Source: Isoetes taiwanensis (taxonomy: Eukaryota; Streptophyta; Lycopodiopsida; Isoetales; Isoetaceae). From it: a DNA stretch of 64,000 bases. The notes under the pieces are model-generated. The model was not told the DNA's origin, ran no database searches, and worked only from the letters and a program-made list of their open reading frames with translations. This document shows, piece after piece, positions 31,141 to 44,466 of this stretch. Each line of letters begins with the position of its first letter. The stretch's first letter is position 1. A program made the translations under genes and the position numbers. The stretch spans positions 4,329,461 through 4,393,460 of the forward strand of contig JAJEKV010000086.1 in the NCBI GenBank assembly GCA_021234155.1, read 5' to 3'.

Positions 31141-31344
31141 GTAGAATGTAGGGCCATTATTGGACTTCTACAAGTATCATGTACACGTACAAGTATAACA
31201 CATAATTTGTATGTATATGTGTATGTTAATTACCTCATGTTTCTTGGGCTCGAGAACTAGGTGAAAGTATTCGTGCTTGAGCAAATTAGGTGTGCTTAAA
31301 ATTCTCAAAATTGCGTTATTTTCTCCAATTAATGAAATCATGCT

Positions 31345-31455
31345 TTATTGTACATGTCTTTTGAGACATGACTTTTGATTTTGGGACTTATGTCCTCTTT
31401 TGTACCATTTTGAAAATTACGTAATATGGGCATTCTCTCTCTTGGGTTCCTTTCA
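31345..31455 (+). repeat. Left LTR (5' LTR, incomplete) of the short-LTR chromovirus
   Basis: From TGTACATG (31349) to CCTTTCA (31455) it matches the right LTR 50216-50347, apart from a ~23-bp gap. The sequence before 31345 does not match the right LTR start. Confidence 0.75.
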
Positions 31456-31457
31456 AT

Positions 31458-31469
31458 TGGTATCAGAGC
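31458..31469 (+). other. Primer binding site (initiator-Met tRNA)
   Basis: TGGTATCAGAGC, two bases after the LTR end, is the standard plant initiator-Met primer site. Confidence 0.9.
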
Positions 31470-32171
31470 TTGAAGATCCAAGGACGTGCAAGAAGATTAG
31501 AAGATCAAAGCATTCACCATTGTTATTATTTTTCTAGGATAAATGAGACAAAACACAGAAAGAAAGAATGTGATGAATCTGTTAAGCCCTGAGAAATAAT
31601 AGAAGCCTAGGTGAAACTACCAATCGGTAAGAACTTATAATCTGTAAGAATTTAGAATCTGTAAGCATCTGCCAATCAATCAGACAAAACTAAGAATCTG
31701 ATATTTGGCAACAAGAACTCAAGAAACACTAGAAAGTTTAAGGACTATGAGAAACCCTAAGAAATCAACAAGAAAACCCTAAGCACTGCCTAGGAACCGC
31801 CGTCATGGGAAGAAACATTCGTCGTCGCTGCAAGAAGCCACCGGAGGAGATTCCGCCATCGCCACTGTAACCGTGCAGAGCACAAAGAGAGAAAAAAAAG
31901 TTATATGATAAAAACAGAATGCTTAATATATATATATATCATAAAACAAAAGAATAATGAGTTAGCTATTGGTTTATTGGTTTGTACTATAAGGTTGTTG
32001 GTTCGATCTCGATGCTGAACATGAATTTTAAGAAATCGTCTACATTAAGAACAAACCTTTTAAGGAAGCCCTTCTATTCTTTTTATTTTATTTTTCATAT
32101 CTTATAAGTCTAAGAAAGCTTAAGCTTATGCTAAGCTAAAATAACCTATTGCACTTTGAAGGTTATTTAAG

Positions 32172-33470
32172 ATGCCTAAGGAAGACAAGCCACGGGTGGT
32201 GCCAACGCGCTCCCCATATCCTTTAAGAAAAGATGGCCCTCTAAGAGAATCTAGTACCATTCCAGGGGTGGGGGCATCTCCCCCAGAGACCCACCCAAAG
32301 ATAGCGATCCCAAGCCAGAGGCAAGCACTTCAGTTCCTCTTGATGCGAAAACGCTTCAGGATGTTAAACTTAAAGACGGTAAACATGAGAAACATGAGGA
32401 CTCTAAACATGGGGACCGCTTGGACATGGATTTGGAGGGAGAGGACTTCGACATCGGGGACACTCTCCTAGAGGAAATGCATGACCTGCGTGCGCAACTT
32501 CATACTATGGCTGCCCAACTTGCCGAGTTACGAAGTGAAGGGAGCCGTAGGCGCAGGCGTGATGAGGACTCTGATGAAGACGAAGAGAAGGGAGATAGAC
32601 AAAAAGGCAAAGAGGAACCCAATGACTTCTCTCCAGAGGTTAAACAATTATACCCCTATACCACCTTTTAAAAAGAGATAAGAAATCTTATGTTCCTCCT
32701 TTGCCTAAACCATATAATGGGGCTAGAAATAAAACGATCCTCTCAGATTGAATTTTTAAGATGGAACAATATTTTCAATCTGCTGAAACCCCAATCTCGG
32801 AGAAGGTCCTTTGTGCCTCAAACTCCTTAGAAAAGGATGCCTTGTCATGGTGGCGACGCCATACCAAGGCTGTCCAACTAGGGCAGGCACATAAGGTTGA
32901 AACATGGCCCAAGTTTATTAAGAAATTACGGAACTATTTCATACCTTCTAATGCCAATCTCAAATTGAGGGATAAGTTACATGAATTACGTCAAACAGGA
33001 AGCATTGCTTCCTATGTGGAAGGTTTTACATCCTGTGTTTTGGAGATTGAGACTCTAACGGAGAAGGCGAAGCTGCATCAATTTCTTTGGGGACTAAAGA
33101 AATATGTAAGAAGAGAAGTTGAGAAATCATCTCCTGAAGATCTTCAAGATGTAATTGAACTCGCTGAGGCAGTAGCAGACTTCATACCTGATCTTGATCA
33201 AAAAGGTATTGATCGAAATGCTTCAATTTGAATTTCCTCTAATAATAAGGATCCTCACCAAAGTTCTTTTAAGAAGAATGATAATAAACCTGTCTTCAAG
33301 AAACTTAATGATCGATAAAAGACAGAGTACAGACAAAAAGGCTTATGTTATATATGTGGAAAAGGTGGGCATATGTTTTACCAATGTCCCCATAAGAAAT
33401 CTAAGAGCAATACTAAGAATGAAGGGGATAACCCTAAGAACAATGATACGAGAAGTAAGAATATAGGATC
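32172..33470 (+). pseudogene. gag: gag of the short-LTR chromovirus
   Basis: Gag forms the particle that packages the element RNA. The retrotransposon-gag domain is at 32761-33231 (W-W-R-R, then F-I-P and L-H-E-L-R-Q-T-G-S-I-x-x-Y). A CCHC zinc knuckle (C-Y-I-C-G-K-G-G-H-M-F-Y-Q-C) lies at 33346-33387 in a shifted frame. The 5' part (32172-32671) encodes an acidic, coiled-coil N-terminus with M-D-L-E-G-E-D. Stops and shifts near 32660, 32750 and 33230 break the gene. Confidence 0.75.
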
Positions 33471-33526
33471 TAACAATATGGTATTTGTGGGGGTCGCCCA
33501 AGTGAAAGACACCCCATTTTTACCAA

Positions 33527-36353
33527 ATGACACTTTTAAGGGGTCAGGAGTTTATTATTCTAGTAGACTCAGGGTGTTCTCATAATTTTATTTCACGCAC
33601 CATGGCCTCTAAGTTAAGACTTCCAACCAGTCCCCACGACCAGCCACTTGATGTCCAAGTCGCGGATGGGAGTTCTCAAATCTCCTCTGACAAGGTGGAG
33701 GACATCACCTATCGAATTCAGACTTTTCATGCACGAGATTCTTTTGCTATATGGAATTGACCCATATTGATATGATTATCGGTCAAGAGTGGTTGTGGAA
33801 GTATGATCCGTTCATCAGCTTTCGAAGACACATTATGAAACTTCAGGTGGACGGAAAAAGATATGAATTGCAAGGAGAGCATGATTTACCATTGGCTCCA
33901 TTACTCTCGGCCATTCAAGTTAAGAAGTTGGAAGCTCAATTGTTTACCTTACTTGTACATGATAAAGCATATGAAAATGAGGAAACTAAGAAGGGTATTA
34001 ACTTTTCCGTCTTTCCACCTACATTTCCTCTTCATGAATTTAAGACCTTCTTGATGCAGGACTCCAGTCCGGAGCTACCCCCACGAAGGAGTGTGGACCA
34101 TGCGATTGACATTGCTCCGACTTTCGCTCCTCCATCTCGAGTTCCATATCGAGTCTCGCATCAAGAATCTTTAGAGATCGAGCGTCAGCTTGCCGATCTT
34201 CTTGAGCGAGGTTATATCCGCCCAAATCGTAGTCCTTACGGTGCACCTGTAGGACAAGAGCATACGGCTTTGTGTGGATTATCGTGCGCTCAACAAGATA
34301 ACCATTAAGAATCGATACCCGCTGCCACGTATTGATGATCTTTTAGATCGTCTTCAAGGTAGCAAATATTTTTCTAAAATTGATTTGAAAAGCGGATATC
34401 ATCAGATAAGGATTAAAGAAGGTCACAAACATAAGATGGCCTTTAGAACACACTTTGGTCACTATAAATATATGGTTATACGTTTTGGTTTAAGTAATTA
34501 TGCTCCGTCCACATTTATGGCAGCTATGAATGATCTATTTCGTGACCATCTTCAGAAGGGTGTTATTGTGTATCTCGATGACATTCTTGTGTATTCTAAG
34601 AGCCTAGAAGAACATGAGAAATTGGTAAAAGTTGTTTTGACCCTATTGCAAAAACATGAATATTTTATTAATCCTAAGAAAAGTTTCTTCTTTAGAGATC
34701 ACATTGAATACTTGGGACATTTTATCTCTGCCCAGGGAATTTCAGTTGATCCACATAAGGTTATGGCAATACGCATATGGCTTGTACCAAAAAACCAATA
34801 TGATGTAAGATTCTTTCTTGGACTTGCAAGTTTTTATCGTATGTTTGTTAAGAATTTCTCTTTAGAAGCAACACCTTTGACTAATTTGTTGCGTAAGAAT
34901 GTTCCATTTCGATGGACTCAACAAGCTGAATGAAGCTTTATGAACCTTAAGAATGCATTAACAATGGCTCCTATTTTGACCATCGCAGATCCTCACAAGC
35001 CTTATGATGTTATGACGGATGCAAGTGATTATGGGATCGGAGTTGTATTAATGCAAGAGGGAAAAGTTATTGCTTATGAAAGTCACAAGTTTTCTAGTGC
35101 AGAAGCTAATTATTCTGTTTATGATAAAGAATTTCTGGCTATGATTTATGCTCTCCAGAAATGGAAGCATTACTTAATGAATGCTCACTTCTGTGTTACA
35201 ACTGACCATCAAGCTTTACGCTATTATCCTACACAACCTGTTATGAATAAACGACAAGCAAGATGGCCCGCATTCATAGCCAACTTTACATTTGTGGAAG
35301 TAAGAATGTAGTGGCAGATGTTCTAAGTCGAAGAGCTCATGCTAATGCTATTTCAGTGGTAACCACTGACTTTGCTAGCCAGTTTCCATCACTTTATAAG
35401 CATGATCAAGAATTTAAGCAGGTTTTCTCTAGCTTGAATAGGAAAAAATGGAGTCAAGCCAAGATTTCTCTCTATAAAGATTATTCCCTTCAAGGAAAAG
35501 ATCTATTTTAAGAATCGTTTATGTGTACCTAATTGTAAACCATCTCGTTCTCTTATAATTAGGGAAGCCCATGAGAAACCATATGTTGCACATCAAAGTT
35601 TCTCTAAGACTTATGAACATGTGGCTTCTGTGTATTATTGGCCACGCATGAAAACTGATATTGAACGTTTTGTCCAAGGATGTTTGGTGTGTCAACGCAT
35701 GAAGCTTGATACTCACCGTCCTGCTGGGCTCTTACATCCACTAGATATCCCAAAGGAGAGATGGGAATCAATATCTATGGATTTCATCGTAGGAATCCCA
35801 CAAGAATGATGCAATCTTGGTCATTGTTGGCCAATTGACTAAGTTGGCACATTTTTTGCCATGTAAGAAAGCCATTACAGGCAGCATGTAGCTCAACTAA
35901 TTATTAAAGATGTTTTGAAGCTACATGGTCTCCCTAAGTCGATTGTGTTCAACCGAGATTTTAAATTTACTGGTCATTTTTGGACAACTTTATTTGAGTC
36001 TTTTGGAACAAAACTTAAGTTTAGTTCATCTTATCATCCTGAAATGGATGGTCAAACAGAAAGGACTAATCGAACTCTCGAAGCTATGTTACGAAGCTAT
36101 ACTGCAAATAAACCTACATTGTGGGAAGATTATCTTCCACTAATAAAGTTTGCCTATAATAGCTCATTGCATGCTTCTACAGGTGTTACTCCTTTCCATG
36201 CAGCATATGGCTTTACTCCTCGGACACCTGCTAATTGGTTGACGAATTCTCGAGTAAAGATGGCTAATCAAGTTGTCGAGGAGATGGGTGGTATTATTAC
36301 TGTCGTAAGAGATAAGTTAAGTCATGCACAACTCCAACAAAAGAAGTTTGCTG
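33527..36353 (+). pseudogene. pol: pol of the short-LTR chromovirus, part 1 (protease, RT, RNase H, integrase)
   Basis: Pol processes Gag-Pol, copies RNA to DNA and integrates it. Protease: I-I-L-V-D-S-G-C-S-H-N-F-I-S (~33552). Reverse transcriptase 34274-34870: K-I-D-L-K-S-G-Y-H-Q-I-R and the active-site Y-L-D-D (~34570). RNase H: T-D-A-S-D-Y-G-I-G (~35015). Integrase zinc region: H-Q-S-F...C-L-V-C-Q-R-M-K (~35595-35705); its catalytic core is in pieces to 36353. Frame changes occur at about 33730, 34250, 34930, 35310, 35510 and 35810. The coding part stops at the LINE insertion and resumes at 49665. Confidence 0.8.
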
Positions 36354-36671
36354 TTTTTTTTTTTTTTGGAGGGAATGAAGCTTTTTAATCATTAATTATA
36401 GAGAATAAGTACAAAAATAGATAATTGCATGACAAAATAGTCAGCAATCCTGTAGAATAGTTTTTGGACTTAGAAAGTCCCAGATACAAAATAGCAGCAA
36501 TATGAAGATTAGTTAATATACATAGAAATTCTCATCCTAAGGAGAATGTTGTTGTTGATGGCAGCATCCTTTCCAGTAAAAACAAAATATCTTAGCATTT
36601 GCTGATGAAGCCCACTACATTTCGTGTAGATTTTCTTAAGCCAACAATCTGCAAAACAGTAGTATACTAGT

Positions 36672-39566
36672 AATGGTGCCCAGCGTTGCTGGGCTAATGT
36701 TGGGAACCCTCAATGAAGATTCAATCAACATATCCTACAATTTTTGTAGGAACTATCGTGTCTATGTATTAATAGGTTCATTTGTGCATTTTTGTTCAAT
36801 AAAGGAAAAAGACCCTATAAAAAGTTTTGAAGCACACTCAATTAAATGAAATGTTCGTGCAACAATAATTTAGTTAGCCTCTTCATTGAATGTGCTACAA
36901 ACACATACTGAATTCACTATTATACACAAAACCCAACTTTCACATGGGTATCATTAATAATATACGTACAAATATCATGTATACATCAGTTGCATTTCTT
37001 TGCTGGCAATATTTTCTAGCATAGCACTTTAGATATTATCCAATGTTCTCTCTAAGATGGCAAATAGTTTATGTTTATGCTTCATATATCTATATTGATT
37101 TGCCAATCATGTCTATATTGATTTGCCGAGTAGTCCCTAGGAACACATTTGTTCATACAAAACTATAGATTGAAGACCTCTTTAACATGATCATAATTTC
37201 ATAACCATGCTAGATAACGTCTTTGAAGGTACCATACGCTAAATTCGCTATTATAAAATAGTTCTTTTTGTTGATTTATGAGCTTACAAAAAGGGCTCCA
37301 GTTTTGCATAGAATGCCAGTAGCAATCGTTCATATAAAAGCATGCAATGTTGCTTCAAATACATAGGCATAAGTCAGCCGTAAACTAAAGTATGTCCTTG
37401 TTCATTTTTGGATTTATGAATTCAACACATTTTAGACAAACTTTCTAGCTGTTGCGTTAATCTGCATTTCAGGCATATGTGCTGGCATGTTGTTGGCTGG
37501 CTAACAGCCAGAATGAATTCAGAATTGGTTCAACAACCACAACGAATCTAGAGCATGTCGATCCAACTTTGAAGTCAATTTCTATTATGTCCTTAAGAAG
37601 TTGTATTTGGCACTGTGAAAAAGGGGTTTGAAAAGTTGTATATTCTACGATACTGAAAAAAATCTTCCATGGACGTTTGCCAGGACATGACATAATCCTG
37701 AGCTTTTGCCAAAATGGAGGCCAACTACTTTTCAATACATATAAGTGTGAAATGCAACAAAAAGAAATCCAATCCAGAAGGTTTGTGGCAGAACCATGCA
37801 TATATTCTTGCATCGCCCCTTCAAAATGCATTTTTATGTTGAAAACCTAAATAAAGAAGGCACATACAATTCACTCTTACATCACATCTTGACACTAAAG
37901 AGAAGAGTAACAGTTATGCATAACAGCTGTTGATAGACATGCTGAAGCTGAGAGTAGAGGTGATTAACTCGTGATGCAAGATAATGTTCTCTAAGTCTGA
38001 AACCAACCCTTTTATCAAACTTTTTTAATATTTTATTTATTAAAGAAGAGTCAGGAGTTCCCTGCCAATTTGTCTGTACAGGACAAAGCATGAACATACT
38101 ACTCTAAGTAACTCCACTACAATTTATTTTCACCTGGATTGATGGGCGAGATGTGGACAATTCCAAACCATAGGAAAGCCACCAACGTTTATGTATCGCT
38201 AGCTTTTGTCTAACAGCATTTATGAACTCAGCTTTGTTGCAAAAGCCAGAATGAATCCAGAGCATGTGTACAACTTTGAAGTCAATTTCCATTCTGTCCT
38301 TAAGAAGTTGTATGTCGATACAACTTTGAAGTCAATTTCCATTCTGTCCTTAAGAAGTTGTATTTGGCACTGTGAAACGTTGGTTTGAAAAGTTGTTGTA
38401 TATTCCACAATACTGAAAAAGTCATCCATTATCCAATCTTTCATGGATCTTCGCCAGGATAGGACATAATCCTGAGCTTCTGCCAAAATGGAGCCCAACT
38501 ACTTTTCAGTACACATAAGTGTGAAATGCAACAAAAACAAATAGTGCCTGATTCTGTACCAATCCAAAATGTTTATGCTTCACTACAATTTATTTTCACC
38601 TGGATTGAAAACCATAGGAAAGCCACCAACGTTTATGTATTGCTAGCTTTTGTCTAACATCCAGAATGAACTCAGCTTTGTTGCAAAAGCCAGAATGAAT
38701 CCAGCCAGAATGAATCCAGAGCATGTCGATCCAACTTTGAAGTCAATTTCCATTCTGTCCTTAAGAAGTTGTATTTGGCACTGTGAAAAGTTGGTTTGAA
38801 AAGTTGTTGTGTATTCCACAATACTAAAAAAGTCATCGATTATCCAATCTTCCATGGATCTTCGCCAGGATAGGACATAATCCTGAGCTTCTGCCAAAAT
38901 GGAGCCCAACTACCATTTTTCCTTCTGGCTAGGTATTTGCCCTCTAATGAAATGCTGCGTTTTCAAACCTGTACTAAGTAGAAATGGACATGCTTTGCCA
39001 GGAAAGACTTGTGATACACTTTGAGGATTCTAGCAGAAACAAAATATACCCATGGCAGAAAATACTCCGTTGCAGAAAACAATCTGTTGTAGGCGAAAAT
39101 CCAGGATGAAAAATGGGACCTCTGCTAGTGTCGGAATTGGTCCAAAACATAGAAACGTGAGAGAGCCGTAAGTTTTGAAAAGATCAAAGAGTGCATGATG
39201 AGGAAGGGCAAGGCACCAGACATATCCCTTCCATCTGCTGTGCGTTAACTGCGACATGTCATGGCAAACCATATCCAAAGCATGCCAAAGACATGGAAAA
39301 TCCAGAAGCAAACTCGGCCGATGTAGTAGACTCGGCTTAAAGATTTCGAAACAGCATTGTATGTCTGGCCATTGGATCTAGAGCAACCACTGTTCCACTG
39401 TTTTACATGAGCTGTGTATGAATTGAAGGAGCAACCACTGTTCCAGCTAAAATCCTCCAGACGAAAACGGGAGCTACAGGATATCTCAGAACCCTAAATG
39501 TCAAAATTAGGGTTAGGGTTTCGTTGACGACATACTTACCCAATAACATTATAATATAAGATAAAA
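36672..39566 (+). mobile_element. Helitron-like non-autonomous repeat, copy 1
   Basis: Starts at ACTAGTAATGG followed by the palindrome GCCCAGCGTTGCTGGGC (36678-36694). Ends near AACATTATAATATAAGATA (about 39545-39562). The start block is shared with 44463 and the end block resembles 46720-46738. No coding capacity. A 5' subterminal short GC palindrome of this type is typical of plant Helitron-related repeats, but I do not see a clear TC start or CTRR end, so the class is tentative. Confidence 0.4.
37490..38910. repeat. Three diverged copies of a ~280-bp unit inside Helitron-like copy 1
   Basis: Copies at about 37490-37740, 38215-38500 and 38650-38910 share AAGTCAATTTC, CCTTAAGAAGTTGTAT, TTTGGCACTGTGAAA and GACATAATCCTGAGCTT. 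The last two keep an open frame on the minus strand (M-G-S-I-L-A-E-A-Q-D...). They may be a captured and amplified gene fragment of unknown origin. Confidence 0.6.
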
Positions 39567-40403
39567 ATTGAGGCAGATATCAGAAGTTATAGGTGTCAAG
39601 AAAGTGAAAGTGGTCTCGGAAATGTGGATGGAGAATTGGTATGAAGTTCTTCCCCCAATCTACAATCTCAATCAGCCTGTTTGAGTTACAAGTGGAATAC
39701 AAGTGGATGAGAGTACCATAACAATCTGCTCTGCCCCTATGGTAATAGTAGCACTCTCTGTAAAATTCGAATTGTCTATCTGTCATGTCCATACTATTGG
39801 CATGCATGAACCACCAGAGCACACACATTAAATGAGTCTCCCTACTGAATTCCTTAGCCCACTCAATCTCTCTTTTGGGGATCTCATCTATGTTTTCATA
39901 TAACTTTCCTCTCACATGCCCTGTCCAGAAACTGTAATCCATCTGAGTTTGCACCTGAGTCTGTATCTCTTGTTGTTCTGACAGAGGATGACCAATATAT
40001 TTTGAGGCTTCAGCTTCATCAAATTGTAGATTGAGCTTATACTTGCAGTTCCAAAGATATTCTAGGAGAAACAGAATCAGAATTAGTATTATCTCCATGA
40101 CAATTCAATTTAAATAGATTATAAGATCCAACAAAATGCCCAATAGTATTCCAAAGATGATCATAATGAGCATCAACATATTTATTTTTTTGTGTTGTTA
40201 CAGTTAGCTCTAAGTCATAAATAACCTGCAGTTTAATCCAAAAAATAGATAAATTGTGACCTCCATATAAACATCTGTTCCTAATATTCCATAAGAGATC
40301 AAGCAAATAGTATTGTTGAAAGCGTTATTGTTCATCAGGAAGTCGAGAATTGAAGCAGGTTTATGAATATTAAAATTCACCTCAAACCAGGACCATAAGC
40401 TAT

Positions 40404-43400
40404 TTAGTTTAGGACAGCTGAAAATATGTCCATAGATTCTTCATTGTGACAACCTAAAGGGCATGAGGGGGAAAGCATTTGTTGAGTACCAGCTCCTGAC
40501 TGAATATTTTGGTGACTCTGATGCTTACAAATATCTTGGAGGTTGGGGACACTCTTATTTGCAATAAGCCAGCTGAAGTAAGAGATTTTTGGGGCACAAT
40601 AAGAATTCCAAATGTTTTTAAAAAGATCCTTTTCAACTTGCTCATTGATATGCCAGTAATTTGCTGCTTTGGATGGCAGATTGGAAGTAGTTAAATAGGC
40701 ATAGACAGTAGATACTTTATAGAAGTTTTTGTTGTTCAAAAGCCAATCATTTGCTGGAATAGGATTAGCATCTATATTTATATTAGCTACAATTCTAGTA
40801 ATGTGTTTATAAAGCAGCCTATCTGAGCTAGTTCCCCTGACCTTGGCCTTAAGTCTGGTCCAAGAAATCCAGCTACCATTCGTCCATAGGTCACCTAGAT
40901 TACAAACATTGTTATGCAACCATTTCCTATATATCTTAGGATGAATAATGGCCAAAGGGATGTTGTCTCTTTTAGATAGGTTTGGATTCCAGAAGATACT
41001 CATGTCATGATGAGCCTGATCAATTTTGGAATAGGAAAAGGCTTTAGATACATAATTCCAGGCCACCAATAAATTTCTCATCAGAGATGAGGTGTTTGCA
41101 GCAGGCTTGATATCACTAAAAACTGAGTGAGGAAGTTGATGGTCAATTGTAGAATGTCCTCTAATAACACTCTTTGAGATCCAGTAGTGAAGAAATTCAG
41201 TAGCTGCATTTCTTCTTTGAAAGAGAGCTTTCCATATATACTTTTCGCCCAGGGCATAAGCTTGGAGCCTAAGGTTTTTACATCCAAGGCCACCAGCCGA
41301 TTTCTTCTTAGTGACATAGTTCCAGTTAACATGATGCTTTTTTCCCCAGATAAAGTTCCTAATGATCCTCTCTAGCTGCTGATAGATGCATTTGGGTGCA
41401 ATGAGAGCTGAAGAAAAATAGACATGTGAGCTAGCAATGACAGAATTTGCAATAATGGTTCTGCCAGCTAGAGAGAGGCAACTGCCATAATTATTGAGTT
41501 TCCTTTTGATCTTGTCGACAATAGGGCTCCAAAGAGTCTTGATGTTAATATCTAGACCTAAAGGCATACCTAGCAACTTAGTGGTTTGATTAGCTGCAGC
41601 ACACTTAATCCCAGCAATATCAGAGGAATTTGAGGCACCAATAATTATTAATTTTTGAGAATTTAACTGAATACCAGAGGCCTGACTGAAATTTTGAATG
41701 ACTCCCAAGAAGAATTCAATGTTATTAACATCATTTTGCAGGAATGAAAAGGAGTCATCTGCATATTGTAACAGCGTCAGCTGATTTAGAGAGTTTGGCA
41801 TGACTAGACCTTTTATATTTCCCATATTTTGATGATACATTATGGCTCTAGTCAATTGGTCAGCAACAATGATGAAGAGATAAGGAGCTAAGGGACAGCC
41901 TTGTCTGACACCTTTTTGTAGGGGGGAGAATTTACTTGGTGAACCATTGATTAAAATAGTAGATTGAGCACGAGAATTCAGTCCCATAATTAGCTCCAAG
42001 AAATCCCATCTGATGGAGTCAAAAGCCTTAGAAAAATCTAACTTTAAAAGGATGCAATTTTGATTAGAATGCTTGGCCCAATGCAATCCTTCCATAGCAG
42101 CAATGTAATTATCAAGGATGTATCTGTTAGGCAGAAAGGCAGATTGATTCAAAGAGATAGAATTTTGCAGGTAGCCCTTAATTCTATTAGCAATAATTTT
42201 AGCACAGACCTTGTATGAGGTATTAGTGAGGGAGATAGGTCTCCAGCCACTGAAATTTTTTGGATTCTCAGTCTTAGGCACTAGGGTGACCATGCCTGAA
42301 GCAATGGCAGGATGTAAATGATTAGTCCTCCAAAAACCTTGAATCATTTGAATGAAATCATGATTAATAGAATCCCAGAACTTTAAGTAGAACTCAGGTG
42401 GCAAGCCATCAGGACCTGGACTTTTCCCTTTAGCAAGATGCAAAAGGGTGGATTTAATCTCATTTTCATGAAGATCAACAACTGTATCAGAGATTGGAAT
42501 AGTGTCATAACCAGGCAGAGCATTTAGAAGATCAATAATTTTTTTGGCTTGAGGTGTCTGCCAGGAGATATTCCCATTATTGGAAAAAATTCCAGCATAT
42601 TTAGAATAGAAGAATTCACTTATTTCTTTAGCATCTACCAAACTGACATCATGATCATTTCTGACAGCCTGAATTTGGTTCTTTAAGACCCTATTTTTGG
42701 CAACTCTGAAGAAAAACTTCGAGTTATTGTTATCCATATTGGAGAGATATTTAATCTTGCACTTGACAGCTGCACCTTTAGCCTCATATTCCTCCATAGA
42801 TTTTATAGCTTGCTCAAGATTGGATTCTTGTAAATGAAGATCACTGTTATGAGGATCTTGCTGGATCTGGAGCCTGATATTTATCATGTTTAACAAACAT
42901 CTTTTTTTCTCCTCTTTTCTTATATTTAAATTATTTTTAGACCATTGCTTGATCCAATTTTTTGAGGCCTTCAGATTAGAATAGAAGTCTCTCATAGACT
43001 GAAAAGGATTAACTCTTGGGAGATTTGAGTAAAAAGCTTTGAATTGTTCACAGAAGTTGTCATTACTTAGCAGACTGCAATTGAACTTATAAGGACAGTT
43101 AGGTCCTTTTTTGATGCTAAGAAGATGCTTGGTTTCAATAAATTGGGGCTGATGGTCTGAAATAGAAGTGGCCTCATCACTAAAAACCACACATCCATCC
43201 CAGAAAGGGTTATCTGAGTTGTTGATGTAAAATCTATCAAGAGCACAGAAGACACGTTTGTTACCTTTTTGCTTGTTTGACCAAAGTATATTTGGTTGTG
43301 GCAGAGGGGATATAAGTGAATAGAAAGTTATCTATAAAATAATCCCAATTGATCTTTTCAGATCTGGTCATGATTATGTCATTGCCTAGCTTTAGATCTC

Positions 43401-43831
43401 TGATAGGAGTATTGTTAAAATCTCCTCCAATAATCCAAGAAATGGAACTTTGGCTTTCAAGCCAATTTCCAATATTTGGCCATAGGTGTTCTCTTTCCTT
43501 AGAGGAGGTGGAGGCATAAATATTGATAACTCCAAAGGAGAGGTCTTTTTTGAAAATTACAGCCTGCCAGTTCCTATCCAGACTATTGTAGATTAGAGAA
43601 TGGGAGATGTTTTTCCAAATATGCAAATGCCACCAGCAGTACCAGTAGCTTCAATCTAACAAGAAGAATAGCTGGTGCTATCCAATTGGCCAAATTTGAG
43701 CACTCGAAATTGGGGAGCCTTAGTTCTTGAAGCAAAAGAATATCAGCATTATATTCTCTTAGCCGAGCAATAACTCTTCTTCTTTTCAAGGGTCCTTTTA
43801 TCCCCCTTAGATTCCAAGATAGAATCTTCAT
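40404..43831 (-). pseudogene. LINE ORF2: endonuclease and reverse transcriptase
   Basis: ORF2 nicks DNA and primes reverse transcription at the target. The endonuclease starts M-K-I-L-S-W-N-L-R-G (43831), with L-L-Q-E near 43720, G-G-D-F-N-N near 43425 and S-D-H-Q-P near 43160. The RT is in one long open frame (928 aa, 43190-40404): L-D-F-S-K-A-F-D-S (~42040), G-V-R-Q-G-C-P-L-A-P (~41900) and the catalytic Y-A-D-D (~41770). A zf-RVT-like region follows near 40450-40560. The ORF2 ATG overlaps the ORF1 stop in ATGA (43828-43831), a usual arrangement for reinitiation. Frameshifts near 43600 and 43265 break the endonuclease. Confidence 0.85.
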
Positions 43832-44466
43832 TGAAAAGGCTGAGAAGAATAAAGAGATTGGAAATTAATGGGAATTCTATTTTTCTGGGACTGCAGTCTT
43901 GTATTTAATGCAGGAGAAACATACTTCCTATTATTCTGCTTTCTAGCCTTGCCAGTAGCAGCAGAGTTTTTTGTTATCTCATCATTAGAAGAAGGATTGG
44001 AGGCAGAGGAAGTATTTTCCTTGTCAGGGAAATCATGCTCAGAGTCATAGTCATGAGCACAAGCCCAGAACTTGGTATTGCAGCAGGATTTTTTTGACTC
44101 CATCAATTTATCATACATCATAGAGTTAGGAGCCAAATTAATTAGGTCAACATTATTAGGCTTATTGAAATTGATATCATTAATAATGGAAAGAACTTGC
44201 CTGGTAGGGGGAGATCCACTTAATCCATTGTCCTTGTTTTGAGCTGTTAAATCTTCAGCAACTGTATCCTTTAAATTCTCCAAAGGTGCAATATTACATT
44301 CTCTTGATTGTGATTGTAGAACAATTTCCCCTGGCTCTGTCCTCTTACTCATGTCATCCTGATCTACTCTATTTTTCCGTGTATCTATCACTGTATTCTG
44401 ATCCTCCTTAAATTCCACTTGTAACTCTTGCAATTGCATAGCAACAGACTGATCAACATTGATCAA
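43828..44466 (-). pseudogene. LINE ORF1, C-terminal part
   Basis: Low-complexity Asn/Ser/Lys-rich tail of ORF1 (D-K-E-N-T-S-S-A-S-N-P-S-S-N), ending at the ATGA overlap with ORF2. It is cut at 44463 by the Helitron-like insertion; the upstream portion resumes at about 46740. Confidence 0.6.

Larger units (their letters stand above)
21190..31320. mobile_element. Large DNA transposon copy B: ParB/methyltransferase-like gene plus DDE transposase
   Basis: About 10 kb. Order: ParB/methyltransferase-like gene (minus, 25696-21572), shared upstream region, DDE transposase (plus, 27143-30047), then two small genes on the minus strand (30180-31062). Thirteen or so palindromes with core ATCGC-N4-GCGAT are confined to its non-exon parts. 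Copy A at 1-8.3 kb has the same gene order, so the set moves as a unit. I did not find terminal inverted repeats. The left end is placed just after the LTR fragment and the right end where recognisable gypsy LTR sequence starts, both approximate. Confidence 0.6.
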
